Shown: in pieces, positions 20,710 to 31,760 of the stretch | Layout: every line of letters begins with the position of its first letter | Numbering within the stretch: position 1 is the first letter of the stretch | Assembly: GCF_009905375.1 (NCBI RefSeq) | Contig: NC_133655.1 | Span: 38,955,437-39,019,436 of the forward strand | DNA: 64,000 nucleotides | Direction of reading: 5' to 3' | Source of the DNA: Apium graveolens | Taxonomy: Eukaryota; Streptophyta; Magnoliopsida; Apiales; Apiaceae | Made by a program: the position numbers and the translations under genes | Notes under the pieces: model-generated | Databases searched by the model: none | Seen by the model: only the letters and a program-made list of their open reading frames with translations | Told to the model about the DNA's origin: nothing

Positions 20710-23379
20710 CTTCTTGCTTAACTGCCATGGTTAGATTAAAACAAAACATATGAGTATAAAACTCAACAAGTAACTATAAAGCAGTTCTACGATATCAAAT
20801 TCATAATATACTTTACCAAACTCAGGGCATTCTACTTTATTTGTTCTAGGTGGCAGATTTCCAGCTTTAGGGTCAAGGAAAGGTTATGAAGGATAATGTG
20901 GGGCTTTCAAGGAACAAGGCTCAATGCAGAATGAAAGCTGACATTCATCACAAATCATTAAAGGATCAGAATAGATCTTTCAGAAAGAGGAAAGCAACGG
21001 TATTTCACTTATATGGAATCAAATTTTATGATCAACGGATTAAAATTAGGGTTCTCGAGCTTTAAGCTTCACATCAACACAATCAACTCTTTTCAAAACA
21101 ATATAAACCATTTTCATTTTGAAGAATCAATTTACTGAATAAAAAGTTTTAGTTCCCTTTTAAATAATCAATTAGAACCCTTGATTGGATCACTTTTATC
21201 TTTCCATTTCATTATAATACGGGTGATCAGCCCGTACCGACCTCCATCCGGTCTTTAAGGTACCAATCAGCATAATTTCAGCCTTAAGTTGGACTAGCCC
21301 TGCTAGCCTCTTACCATGACTGGACTAATCCCACTAGCCTCTTACGTCCCAATCCAATCCATTAGGAATTCGTTTGGAAAACCTTGAGTTGGAAAAAAAA
21401 ACAAATAGGTTTTCTAAAATCCATTTTATCATTACCAAGAATATGAAATCATTCAGACTCTTTCGAGTTAAAACTCATTCTTAAGTCAAATTTTAAGAAA
21501 ACAGAGTTCAGGGAGTGATTCAAAGATAAGCAATGAACAATTCTTAAGGATTCTGTAACAAGGATAACAAGGTACTTAAGTTAGAAGGATCAACATATGT
21601 TTAGGGATCAATAGGGTGATCAGGAAGGTATCATTAAATAGGGTTCACAAGGATAATTATAGGGTTCAATACAATTCATGGCTTAATAAATAACTTGAAC
21701 AGAAAGGACATGCTACCAAAGGGTTGAATCAATAAGCTTATCAATAACAGTTTATCAAGATCGAACACAGGGTATCTCAAGTAATTAACAGGGGTTCATT
21801 AAGTAACAATTCCATACTCTACATGGTATGCACAATAACCTCTCTATAACCATTTTCACAAGTAATGAGAGTTACTTGCCTGAATTTGCTTTCCTGAAGG
21901 TTGAACTACTGCCACCTAGTATACCCTTTCCTTTCCTAGCCCGAATGCCCTCACGCTCTGAATCTACAATAAAAACCAAAATCCTAATCAGTTCTCAACT
22001 CTCATTCCCGAAACGATCACTTAATACGATAACTCGATTATATTCTTGACCCGAGTATACGAATATAGCTTATACACATAAGCACATAGCACATCACACG
22101 ACATATAACTTTACTCTTAACCTTTTACACCTTTATAGACTCGATCACCGTCTTATAAACATCCTTATCTCATTCGAAGTCAAATCATACTTTATATTAG
22201 TACACATAGCTCTTTTTACTAGAAATTCTTATACGAATAAACAAACGGCAAAACTTGCAGTATCGATCCTAAAGTCATCTTTAAACCGACACGACAACCA
22301 TAGAGAATACAAATAAATCTCCTCATTTCTTTATACTTTAATTCGAACCAAATATAGCCAATTAAGCAAAGATCTCACATACAATCCTTAATTAATCTCT
22401 ATGATCAAAACAAGCATCTAAATTAGAATTGACCACTTTTTAAGTACTATAGATCATTCGGACTTAACCATAATCATAATCAAACCAAAACATGCATTAA
22501 CAATTCCTCTTTTAAATCAACATGCAATCTCATTACTTTCTAGTTGAACCTTAATTATACCAAAATCAAGTCACAAAATCAATTCTCCTTTTTATTAGCA
22601 CAAGGTCGAACAAAAACCTTCACCATGCATTCCCAAATTTTGCATCCAATCAAATATACAAATCCAATTATCATAGAATCATTATTATCAATTAACATAC
22701 TTAAATCACAGAAGAAGATAACCCTTTTTGGTACATGCATGCAAACATTAAGTAATTTTATCATCCAAACTTTCTAATTAATCACTAATTTCCAAGAATG
22801 AACATCAACAAGTCATGATCATTACTAAAAATCAATTTTGATCTTCTAAAAACCAAGATCCCATTCGGGTTTTTCAAAAAAAACAACACATGCAGATGAT
22901 TTTCTTAATCCTTAAATCACAAATCATCCTAATATCAACCCATAATCAAAATCAAATCAACAACTTCTAAAAACCAAGACCATTCGGGTTTTCAAAATCA
23001 ACACATGTAATAATCAAAAGAACAAGTTTGATGTAGTAGAGTTCAGTGGTTACATCATTACTCACCACCGGTTCACCGGAGTTCATCACCGGTGGCGGTG
23101 GCCTCACAGTGGTGCCCTCATTCATGGGTATCCTACCGTAAAACCTCCGATTATTTCTAAAATTAGAAAAACAAACACATACAAGACATGATCACCACAA
23201 GTTCACTTCATCTTGATCTTATAAAGCAATAATTCGGCATAGCCGAACCTACACACACACACAACCCACATGCAAGTATCAAACTATACGTGCAATAGGA
23301 TTAAAGCTCATATATGGAACAAGAATGAATTTCTATGGAAGAATCTATAAAAAAAATCAAGTGTAGAAGAGTGATATAC

Positions 23380-23490
23380 CGAGTGGAATAGAGAGAGAGA
23401 GAAGAGAGAGCTTCGAGAGTGAGAGAGATGAGGGAAAAAGAGAGAATGAGAGTGTGGCCGGTTGGAAAAGAGAGGAAGGAGGAGGAAAGG
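23380..23490 (-). promoter_or_regulatory. Pyrimidine-rich leader region of G1 LTR
   Basis: On the minus strand this is a long CT-rich stretch just downstream of the TATA box, typical of plant transcript leaders. On + it reads gagagag tracts. Confidence 0.5.
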
Positions 23491-23492
23491 AG

Positions 23493-23502
23493 TTTATATA
23501 AG
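23493..23502 (-). promoter_or_regulatory. TATA box of G1 LTR
   Basis: Minus strand cttatataaa, followed by the CT-rich stretch. About 0.9 kb into the LTR on the minus strand, a reasonable place for the U3 promoter. Confidence 0.6.
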
Positions 23503-24430
23503 CTTAGAGGGCAGGGGCATTTTAGTAATTAACTAATTCCCTCCTTTGTTTGATTAACCCTTTTCTTTTACTTAATTAAGATAAAAATCAAATATAAAAT
23601 ATACCTTTCTCGGAAACTCGAAAATTATTGCAATTGACAATTTTAATACGTAGATCTCGAAATTAGCGTTTCAATCATTACTCATAATAGATTTTTGATC
23701 GAATGGTTGATTTTATATGATTTTCGCAAGTTCGTGCTAATAATAACATTTTTCCACATAAAAATCAATTTAAAATGCAATATCTATCAAATAAATCCAT
23801 TAATTATTTTTAGAAAGTCCTTAGGACTATTATGAAGATAACAAAATAAATCCCATATTTTTATCTTACTCGGATAATTTTATAAAATGCGTGAAGGTTA
23901 AATAAACCTTTATCTAAATCAAATAATTCCTTTGAATTTATAAAAATATCACAGAGCACATAGTCATGCACACAGACAAGAAATCACACATATACGATCA
24001 CAAAACGACTCAGGTCTGATCATAGAATTTATCCTTCTTTAATTCTTTACACCTTTTTACGCGTACCGGGTCACGTTCAGCCTGACGGCCCGACGCTCAG
24101 CGTTTCGATTACGCTTCTCATTATCACTATTGACCGACACGTCACTTAGGACGGAATACTTAATTTAAACATTCATTTCACTCAATCACACACAATTCTC
24201 ATTTTATATTCCTTATATCCTTATTAGGACGGGTTCCGTTCTACCTGATGGCCCGCCACCACAGCTTAACTCCTAAGCTGTCTCTTTAAATTGGAACGTT
24301 TTTACTTATGCTCCTATATTCTAATATACAACAAAGACAATTAATCAACACTTAATCACATAATTATGATCACATCAAATAAAACATACTTTATTGACTT
24401 AATTGCGTCGAAAAATTATCAGTCGTCACA

Positions 24431-24726
24431 AGTATTCTACTCTTTATAGAATACTTCTTCATGCATATCTTTTCTTATGTTTGTCTTGATCTTCTTTCCT
24501 TTCAATCAGCCACCTTCCTTATCTGAAAGCCTCCTTAAGTTCTGATATTATCTCCTGATAAATATCTCCTGATAACTTAAGTTCTAACAACTTAAGTTCT
24601 GATATCTTAAGTCCTGACTTCAGTATAAGTACTGATTTCCAGCTAAGTACTAATTTGTCCTGTTAAGTAAGATCTGAAAACTAAATATAAATCATATTAG
24701 ACATGACATCACAAATATATCTAACA
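24431..24726 (-). mobile_element. Copia-type LTR fragment interrupted by G1
   Basis: On the minus strand it begins TGTTAGATATATTTGTGATG, typical of a copia LTR start, and carries repeated cttaagttctgat-like units (24530-24620). It is cut at 24430 by G1. It interrupts the LINE zinc-binding domain at 24727, so it inserted into the LINE before G1 inserted into it. The family resembles SIRE/Maximus-type LTRs, but I am not sure. Confidence 0.6.
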
Positions 24727-25650
24727 AAAACCAAACACGACGAGTCCACAAACATTCAAAAAGCATGTGTTCCACAGTTTCATCTGTATCATTACAAATA
24801 AGATAAACTGAAGAGGATGGACACTTTCTTCTGAACAAGTTATTTTTTGTTACTAATGCTTTGGAGCATAGCTTCCGCATGAATGTTTTGATCTTTGGCT
24901 GAGCCAAAATTGACCAAATTAGATCAAAAGATTTATCAGGGATGAACGAAGACGAAGATAGATCAATAACACGACTCCTACATTGGTCTAATGCATTACT
25001 GAATAAATCCCATTTTTAGAGAAATGCCAAACCAACCTATCGCTGACGTCAGTATGACTTAAAGGAATAATTTTTATTTTTTCTACTATCTGAAGAGAGA
25101 CATGATCCTTCAATTTCTGAATATTCCATGTCCCGATACTGATCAATTCAAAAATAAAAGATGAATTGTTAAAAAGACCTTTGGCATCATGAATACAGAA
25201 GTTTGAAAGAGAGACACGATCCTTCAATTACTGAATATTCCATGTCCCGACAGTGATAAAGTCGGAAATAAAAGATAAATTGTTAAAAAGACCTTTGACA
25301 TCTTGAATGCAGATTTTTGAAGAGGTAGGAATCCAACTATCACACCAATACCTAATACTCTTACCATTTCCAACCTGCCGGACACCAGCCACCATAATTC
25401 TCATGGCCTGCTAGAGACAACTCCAAATCCATGAAGCTTTCGGTCCCCTAAGAGCCGTAAGATTTTTTTTTTGAGAAAAGTAGATACCTTTCAGAACACA
25501 AGCCCAAAAAGAAGAAGCATTAATGACAAGTCTCCATCATTGCTTTGCTAACAAAGCAAGATTGAAAGGTCTTTAAAATCAACCCAAAATCAAACCAAAA
25601 ATAATGTCAAATAGTTCATAATAATTTTTTATTATTGTCATGTTTGCTAG
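24727..25650 (-). pseudogene. L1-like LINE remnant: thumb and zinc-binding region
   Basis: Minus-strand fragments match the C-terminal part of plant L1-type polyproteins: ALLAKQWWRLVIN near 25560, GPKASWIWSCLQQAMRIMV near 25420, NGKSIRYWCDSWIP near 25350, then RLVWHFSKNGIYSV near 25000 and the zf-RVT-like C-x-DTDETVEHMLFECLWTRRVW near 24760. It has stops and frameshifts and a tandem duplication (25101-25328). The copia LTR truncates it at 24727. The upstream RT core is not seen in the window. Confidence 0.85.
25101..25328 (-). repeat. 114 bp in-frame tandem duplication in the LINE
   Basis: Positions 25101-25214 and 25215-25328 are two similar copies (both begin ca(t/c)gatccttcaatt). 114 bp is 38 codons, so the frame is preserved. 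Divergence between the copies shows that it is old. Confidence 0.85.
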
Positions 25651-25750
25651 TATCCTTATATTACTCGATCTTCCATGTCCTAGACAAGTTTATTGAAGCC
25701 CCATAAAAATATTAAGATTAACGTTTCTCAAATAAATGGCCTCCTAAGAC
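25651..25750. other. Unassigned flank left of the family-L element
   Basis: About 100 bp with no recognised feature, probably degenerate LINE or host DNA; it continues at 39694 after the insertion. Confidence 0.5.
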
Positions 25751-25755
25751 ATTTT
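25751..25755. repeat. TSD of family-L element, left copy (cattt)
   Basis: The bases cattt precede the LTR start tgtaataacc and recur at 39689-39693. Confidence 0.93.
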
Positions 25756-27860
25756 GTAATAACCCCAATTTTTGGAAATTTTTGAAACCCTTATGAATAG
25801 TGTTTTTTCTGAATGAGAAAACTTTTCATGCCACACTATGTAGGGGTTCTGTTATGGATATTCTGAGATTTTATTAGTACTCTATATGGTATATAAGTGT
25901 ATGTAAAGATCGTCAGAATCCAATTCCGAACACTTTGATTTTTCCCGAAAATCCACTAGATACGGAAAGAATTGAGTATAAGGTAACATGATTAAAAGGA
26001 TTTAAATTCAAGGATTATAAGAGAGGATCATAAAAGGAATATAATGTATTGAGAAAGGTTAAGGGAACCCAAGTAATAAGATCCCGGGTATGATCCCTCA
26101 AACGATAAACGAGAACGAAAGTTAAGTGAACCGTATAACAGATCAGCGGTCATTAGCCAAGTAATTAAGAGCTAATCAAAGAGGTTAGTGATGATGATGT
26201 CACCACACCAACAAGAAGATGACAAGTGTGGGAAGATGACATAGGAGGATGACATAAGCATGACCAAAGGGAAGGTATTGTTGGTTGATTTCAAGCCACA
26301 CAAATTTTACCATGGTTAAAAGGTAATTAACAAAACAAAAGGATATCAACCAAGCTTTTTATGCACAAAGATCAAGAAAACAAAGCAAGCTTCTCTCTCC
26401 CCCCTTTTCATCTTCTTCATTTCGAATTTTTCACCAAAATGGTGAATTAGAAATTCAAAACACAAGCTATACTCCATGGAAAATTATAAGGTTTGTTTCT
26501 TTAGATCCTATATTTCATAACTAAGAAGAGCAAGTAGTTTGAGTGCTTGAATCAAAGGTTTTCTATCTCAAACAAATCATTTTAGTTTAGGGTGAATAGT
26601 AACTTTCAAGAACAAATTTGTGATTCTTGATTTTATTTGCAAGGTCAAAGTAGCTTAAGCATATATTAAGGCTTCCATGGACATTCCAAGGATCTTTCAT
26701 GGATTAAAAGCTTCAAGGAAGGTATAATCTCTTAACCAAGATTTGTTATTGAATGTTAAGAGCATAATATGAGTAATATAGTTCATGAGAGGCTTGATGG
26801 TTGTGTATGTAGAGATTAGTTGGTTTTGGGTTGTTTTTGGAGTTGTAAATCTTGGTTGTTGATTAATGAACTTAAGTGTAGTTTAAATTCATGATAAAGA
26901 ATAGTATAAATTGTTAATGTTGAGTTGTTGGGGCTGTTATGATAAAGTATGGATGGAGTTTTGATTGGGTTGTGAATTGGGATTGATTGGTGGTTGAATT
27001 GGTTGGTAAAATTTTGGGAAATCGCGTAAACATAGCCGTCGTAATGTCCGATTTTCTTTGGACTGTTTTTGTGCATAACATTAGGACCCGAGAACCCCCT
27101 GCTAGATTATGACCACTGCCATGTTTAGATAGCTCATGTTACGAGCTTCGTTTTGATATGTAGTTCGTTTGATTCCGATGTACGGTTTAGGAAAAACGAC
27201 CGTTTTAAGTAACGGCGTTTCGCGAACGAAACATTTCCCCTCGCCTTACTTTGAAACCTTGGTTAAAGACCTTAAAGGACTAATTGGAGTATGAAACAAT
27301 TATGTAAGGTGGATTAGGTAGTTGGTAAGGTACTCGCGAAAGAATCGCCATAAAACCCTTAATGGTTAATTTATTAAAAATGGTGGAGCCGAGAGTACTC
27401 GAGCGACTTAAGTAAACCGTTAAGCGCGAAAGCGAACATTAGGACTCTAAATGGTTAAAGTCTAGTTTCTTAAGCGACCGGGGTTTAATTCCGACTTATG
27501 TTGTTGTTCATAGGTTATCGGACCCACTCTAAGCGTAAGTCTATCCGGGAGTACTCAGGCAAGTATTCTATCCGTTATACTGTTGTTGTGATGTATACAC
27601 TTGTATATGCATTATCTTGCAATAGATGCATGTTGGTTATTTAGCAAATTCTTGCGATATATTGTAGCATGTGATATGGTATATATGCATGCCTGTTTCA
27701 TATTCTTGAAATATATATCTGTTGGTTCAGTTGATAATACCTATGCTAGAGGATAGCGGTATCTTGCATATACCCTTAGTATAGGGACCCAAAGGTGAAA
27801 ATATTTTCTAAAACCGAGAGTCGAGGATCCCGAGTAGATTTTGTATATATATGGATATGG

Positions 27861-27894
<34 letters not shown>

Positions 27895-27952
27895 GGTTAT
27901 AGTTTTCCAAACTATTAATCGAATAAGGTTTATTCGATAACTTTAAACTTTA

Positions 27953-28150
27953 TTATTTATTGAATATTATTTGAATATTCATTCGAGGACTTATGACTCT
28001 TTTATATTATTTATTGAATATTATTTGAATATTCATTTGAGGGCTTATGACTCTTTTATATTATTTATTGAATATTATTTGAATATTCATTCGAGGGCTT
28101 ATGACTCTTTTATATTATTAGTGAATATTATTGAATATTCATTTGAGGAT
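27953..28150 (+). repeat. 54 bp tandem repeat in family-L 5' LTR
   Basis: About four copies of a 54 bp unit containing gaatattcattcgagg and cttatgactc; because 54 is divisible by three, a repetitive 18-residue frame appears, but it is unlikely to be coding. Copied at 37706-37903 in the other LTR. Confidence 0.85.
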
Positions 28151-29541
28151 CTATGACTCCGATTATTTGCTGAAATATATTCTTTATTTTATTAAAGAAT
28201 AAGGTGTTAATAATCAAACTTATTTTCGATTATTCAAATAAAGATAATACTTTCATATAAGTATATCTTTGGTTATTTAATGTTTATTTCAAGTATAAGT
28301 TTTAATACTTCTACTTCAATTATTTTTATAAAGATTATTCTTTATGGGAATATTATTTAATTAATAATATTCAGATATTTTCTAATATTCTGGGGACTGA
28401 TTTACTTCATTAAATCAGCCTTACTCCAAACACTCTTTAAAGTGTTTTCGAGTCTTCAAAATGATTTTTAAAAGTCAGAGCGGATCCCAAAACTCATTTT
28501 TATATTTAAGATCTTCCTTTTTAAAGGGGATTTAAATACTCGCTCAAAACCTGGGGAATCCGGCTCTGTGGTGTATTTTGTATTCGCAACGAGGTTGCAG
28601 ATTTGGTAAATGAATTGATTACTTGCCCAACGTTCGGGAAGTAAGCCCATCTCATTGAGTCGGCATAAGCGACAGGCCGGGGTACGGTCTATTATTGTGT
28701 AAGTGGCTGGGTGGCAGTCCATCAACGCGTGAGGGGCCGGGGTACGGTCTAGCGCGAGGTCCTAATGCGGCCAGGGTGATGACCGGTGAGGAATTCATCC
28801 ATCTACAGTAGAAAAGGTTACTTATTGGTATCTTTGCCTGATCAGCGAGATATCGGGTTTATGCCAAAATTCTTTTCCTTTCCAAAATTCATTGGATGTT
28901 TCAAACTCTGTTCATACTTTACATAACAGAGGTTCCAGGAAATGTTTAAGAGATATATATATGTGGATATATATATATCGGGACTAAATAAAGTATCTCG
29001 TAACTTTATTTCATTCAATAATATTTCAAAGATTGAATCTATTCAAATCTTGTCTTGTAGTCTCATCTATGTGATGAACTTTTGAAACTGATTATAACTT
29101 GAACGGTGGTAGTTCAAGTAGTATTGGGAAAGATATAAGTATATTGGGGTATTTGGTAACCTCATCTTTTAAACTTATATCTAATTAATAATTGTCTTAT
29201 GAATGACAAAGATTTTCAGAAAAACGTTGAGACAAGGTTAGATATATGAGATCACCTTGCAACGATATTTTTTTTATACAGTTATACACTGGGACTTTGT
29301 GTATATTATGCATGGAAGAGGACTTCCAATATTTTGAAAAGTATATATGTATATATATATATACTGAATATTTTGCGACTTCATCGCATTAAGATATCAA
29401 CTTGGTTCATTTCTTTTGACCAAGACTTTCATGAGTACTATGAGAAGGCTCATATATTGTTAATCATTATACATATTATTTTGGTGGGCTTGCTGCTCAC
29501 CCTTGCTTTCTTCTTTCATCACACAACATCAGATAGACAAG

Positions 29542-29625
29542 ATGAACCGGACCAAGCTCCCGATTCGCAAGAGGTTAGGAGACGTTCCGCAGTTTTCTAG
29601 AAGCACTGATGCCGCCATAGCTGAG
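29542..29625 (+). CDS. Putative H3-tail-like leader exon, family-L 5' LTR
   Basis: 28 codons starting MNRTKLPIRKR and ending at GAG before donor-like gtagga at 29626. It is the copy that would lie on the genomic RNA's 5' side. A possible in-phase acceptor is the AG at 30162-30163, joining to an acidic frame that ends at 30331; the tract before that AG is weak in pyrimidines, so this is uncertain. Asn after Met suggests that Met is retained, unlike in H3. Confidence 0.45.
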
Positions 29626-29941
29626 GTAGGAACTACCAATAGGCTAGGCTTTCAACTTTTGATGTATCAGATTATGTATATTTATGAATTGTAATAATGG
29701 CAAAGAAATGTAAATTTATTCAGAAACCTGTTTAAGGTGTATTGGCATATAATTGTGGAATAAAACGACTTGTGATTATTTTTGGATATTCATCTCTGAG
29801 ACTATAACTTGTGGTGTGTGTGTTTATTGTGGGGTCACAGTACAGAGTAGTTGATTATTTATTAAGATTGGGTGTTGTTAAGGGAAATGGAACTCGTGAC
29901 AACCCGGATCCCCGACCCCGGATTTGGGGGTGTTACAGAAA

Positions 29942-29953
29942 TGGTATCAGAGC
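29942..29953 (+). promoter_or_regulatory. Family-L primer-binding site
   Basis: tggtatcagagc, four bases after the LTR end, complementary to initiator tRNA-Met. Confidence 0.95.
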
Positions 29954-30109
29954 TAAGCGTTATAAACCTCAGAGATGATGGGACGTTAAGATAATAAGTT
30001 CACTAAGATAATAAGAACTCTTGCCAAGTTCATAGTCGGACTACCTAACGTAGTACTGACAGTTAAAACCCTTATGGGAACCCTTATAAATGTAGCGATA
30101 GAAGCGTAG

Positions 30110-30331
30110 TTCGTTATCGTATATGGTAGCGGGACTCTGAACCCTGAAGTTGAGGAACATCAGCGCGATGATGTTTTATTACTAATTGGAGATCGGATTG
30201 TGGATCCGATAGAGTGTCCTAATGCAGGACCGGATGATGTTGATATTGAGAATTTAGCGGTTGAGGATGTTGTCCTAGAAGGGATAGTTGTTGAGGAGGA
30301 TCCCATGGAGGATCCTGACAAGAATGAATAA
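30110..30331 (+). pseudogene. Acidic open frame after primer site, possible extra-ORF relic
   Basis: A stop-free frame of 73 codons without its own suitable ATG, rich in Asp and Glu (PDDVDIENLAVEDVV, then EEDPMEDPDKNE and a stop). It sits where G1 and G3 have their extra ORF. No sequence match beyond acidity is visible. It could be the family-L exon 2, or chance. Confidence 0.35.
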
Positions 30332-30399
30332 AGGACCACTGAGGAATTGATGACCATGGTTAGGGCAACTACCAGAGGTAGGATTGGCCGGTCACTACC

Positions 30400-31195
30400 G
30401 GAGGTTCGTTCAAGTTTGTAAAGATAGTAACCCCTTTAACGCGGCTTACTCGTAAGACTGAGAAGTTCGAATGGACAGAGAAATGCGAGAACAGCTTTTA
30501 AGAACTGAAGCAGAGGTTGGTGATGGCCCCTATGCTGGCATTGCCGGATGGAAAAGGAGATTTTGTGAAGTGTAGTGACGCTTCGCACAAGGGCTTAGGG
30601 TGCGTGCTTATGCAGCACGGTAAGGTAATCGCGTACATGTCAAGACAATTAAGGTAATATGAAATTCGATATCCCCGCCCATGAGCTTAGGCTCGTGGCA
30701 ATAGTTTTACCCTAAAGATTGGAGGCACTACTTGTATGGAGAGAAGTGCGAGAATTACCTAAGCCATAAGTGCTCTAGTACATTCTTACGTAGAAAGAGC
30801 TCAACATACGCCAGAGGAGGCGGTTAGAGCTAATCAAGAATTATGATTGGGAGATTCCTTATCATTCGGGGAAAGCCAATATGGTGGCTGATGCCCTTGG
30901 TAAAAAGGAGAGACTCAAGATGATAATGTCTTTTGGAGAGTTTATAAGAGATTTTGAGAAAATGGAAATAGTAGTGAAGGTAACCGGAGCCGGTACCGAA
31001 AAGCTGTTTGAGATAGCAATACAGCCCGAATTATTGGAAAAGAACATATTGTGCCAGTAAAAGTGATGAATGAAGGTAGAGAGCCAACAAATAAATATGA
31101 GATTAATACCGAGAAAGATGATAAGGGAATAATGAGGTATTCCTACAGAATTTGGGTTCCAAATGTTCAAGAGCTTAAGGATGAGATCTTAGATG
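30400..31195 (+). pseudogene. Family-L pol fragment: RT end, RNase H, integrase start
   Basis: Readable in shifting frames: TRKTEKFEWTEKCENSF at the RT/RNase H border, then the RNase H start [20 protein letters not shown] (catalytic Asp present), the GKANMVADALGKKERLKM linker near 30870, and an integrase N-terminal stretch RYSYRIWVPNVQELKDEIL near 31140. Several stops and frameshifts break it. It lies directly after the leader, upstream of gag-like sequence: an abnormal order. Confidence 0.85.
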
Positions 31196-31439
31196 ACAGC
31201 TAGTTTGAGGAATAAGATTTAGAGCAAACCCTGAACGTGATAGTCAGGGAGGTCGCCATCAAGATAGAAAGAACCCATAACATAATGAAGTGAAAATGAG
31301 GATTTAAAATATGAAGGATGACCCCGATTATGGGGAGGAGGAGGAAATGTTCAGACTTAAGAAACAGAAGTCGAGTAAGGAAAGGAGACCCGAGACGGTA
31401 CTCCTATATGATAATTTATGGCCCTTTCTAGACAGAACT

Positions 31440-31760
31440 TAGACTATTATTCCCACCCACCACCCTGAGGAAACAATGCGGTGAGAAATTCTTTCAGGAC
31501 CTTTAAATCGCTAAGCTCTCAGAGTTCCAAGGAACAAGCTGACCCAGTCGAGGCAAGAGCCTGGCTAAAGGAAATGCAGGAATCATTTGAGATTTTAAAT
31601 AATTGACGAATCACAAAAGAGTGTTTTTGTCACTTACCCTCCTAAGAGAGAGACCACCCGCTGGTAAAAGGCCAAGGAAGGCACGGAGCCAGAGGTTAGA
31701 ATAAACTGATTTAAGTTCAGTCAATTGTTTTCGGGAAAGTAATTCCCAAAGATAAGGAGA
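31440..31760 (+). pseudogene. Family-L gag-like fragment, out of order
   Basis: A gag capsid-like stretch is readable around DPVEARAWLKEMQESFEI (near 31540) and further pieces up to 31750, in more than one frame. It lies downstream of RNase H and integrase start, whereas gag should precede pol. Probably a chimera or rearranged element. Confidence 0.6.

Larger units (their letters stand above)
20476..24430 (-). mobile_element. G1 5' LTR, main part
   Basis: Together with 5854-5969 this makes an LTR of about 4.07 kb. It ends on the + strand in cgtcaca at 24430 (minus strand start tgtgacgactg), mirroring the other end. It holds a TATA box near 23500, a purine/pyrimidine-rich block downstream of it, and the H3-tail-like exon. 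The target duplication would be agtat at 24431, but its partner is outside the window. Confidence 0.88.
25756..29937 (+). mobile_element. Family-L gypsy 5' LTR (4182 bp)
   Basis: It starts tgtaataaccccaattttt and ends gggggtgttaca, followed by a primer site. It differs from the 3' LTR (35510-39688) at roughly a dozen bases plus short AT-repeat length changes by eye, about 0.3%. It carries the 54 bp repeats and the H3-tail-like exon. Confidence 0.97.

Noticed and set aside
23040..23110. caccggt inverted repeats in the G1 LTR as a mobile element end
   Set aside because: Short, within LTR sequence, with no target duplication.
26816..27076. 86-residue minus-strand frame, identical in both family-L LTRs
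   Set aside because: Identity only reflects the youth of the LTR pair; no motif, and it is antisense to the element.
27971..28156. Repetitive 61-residue protein in the LTR
   Set aside because: It is a by-product of the 54 bp repeat, whose length is a multiple of three; the older copy does not keep the frame.
30350..30420. A further basic start, MVRATTRGRIGRS, in family L as another H3 mimic
   Set aside because: It lies outside the LTR, does not match H3 in register beyond R2, and is followed by a stop and pol debris.
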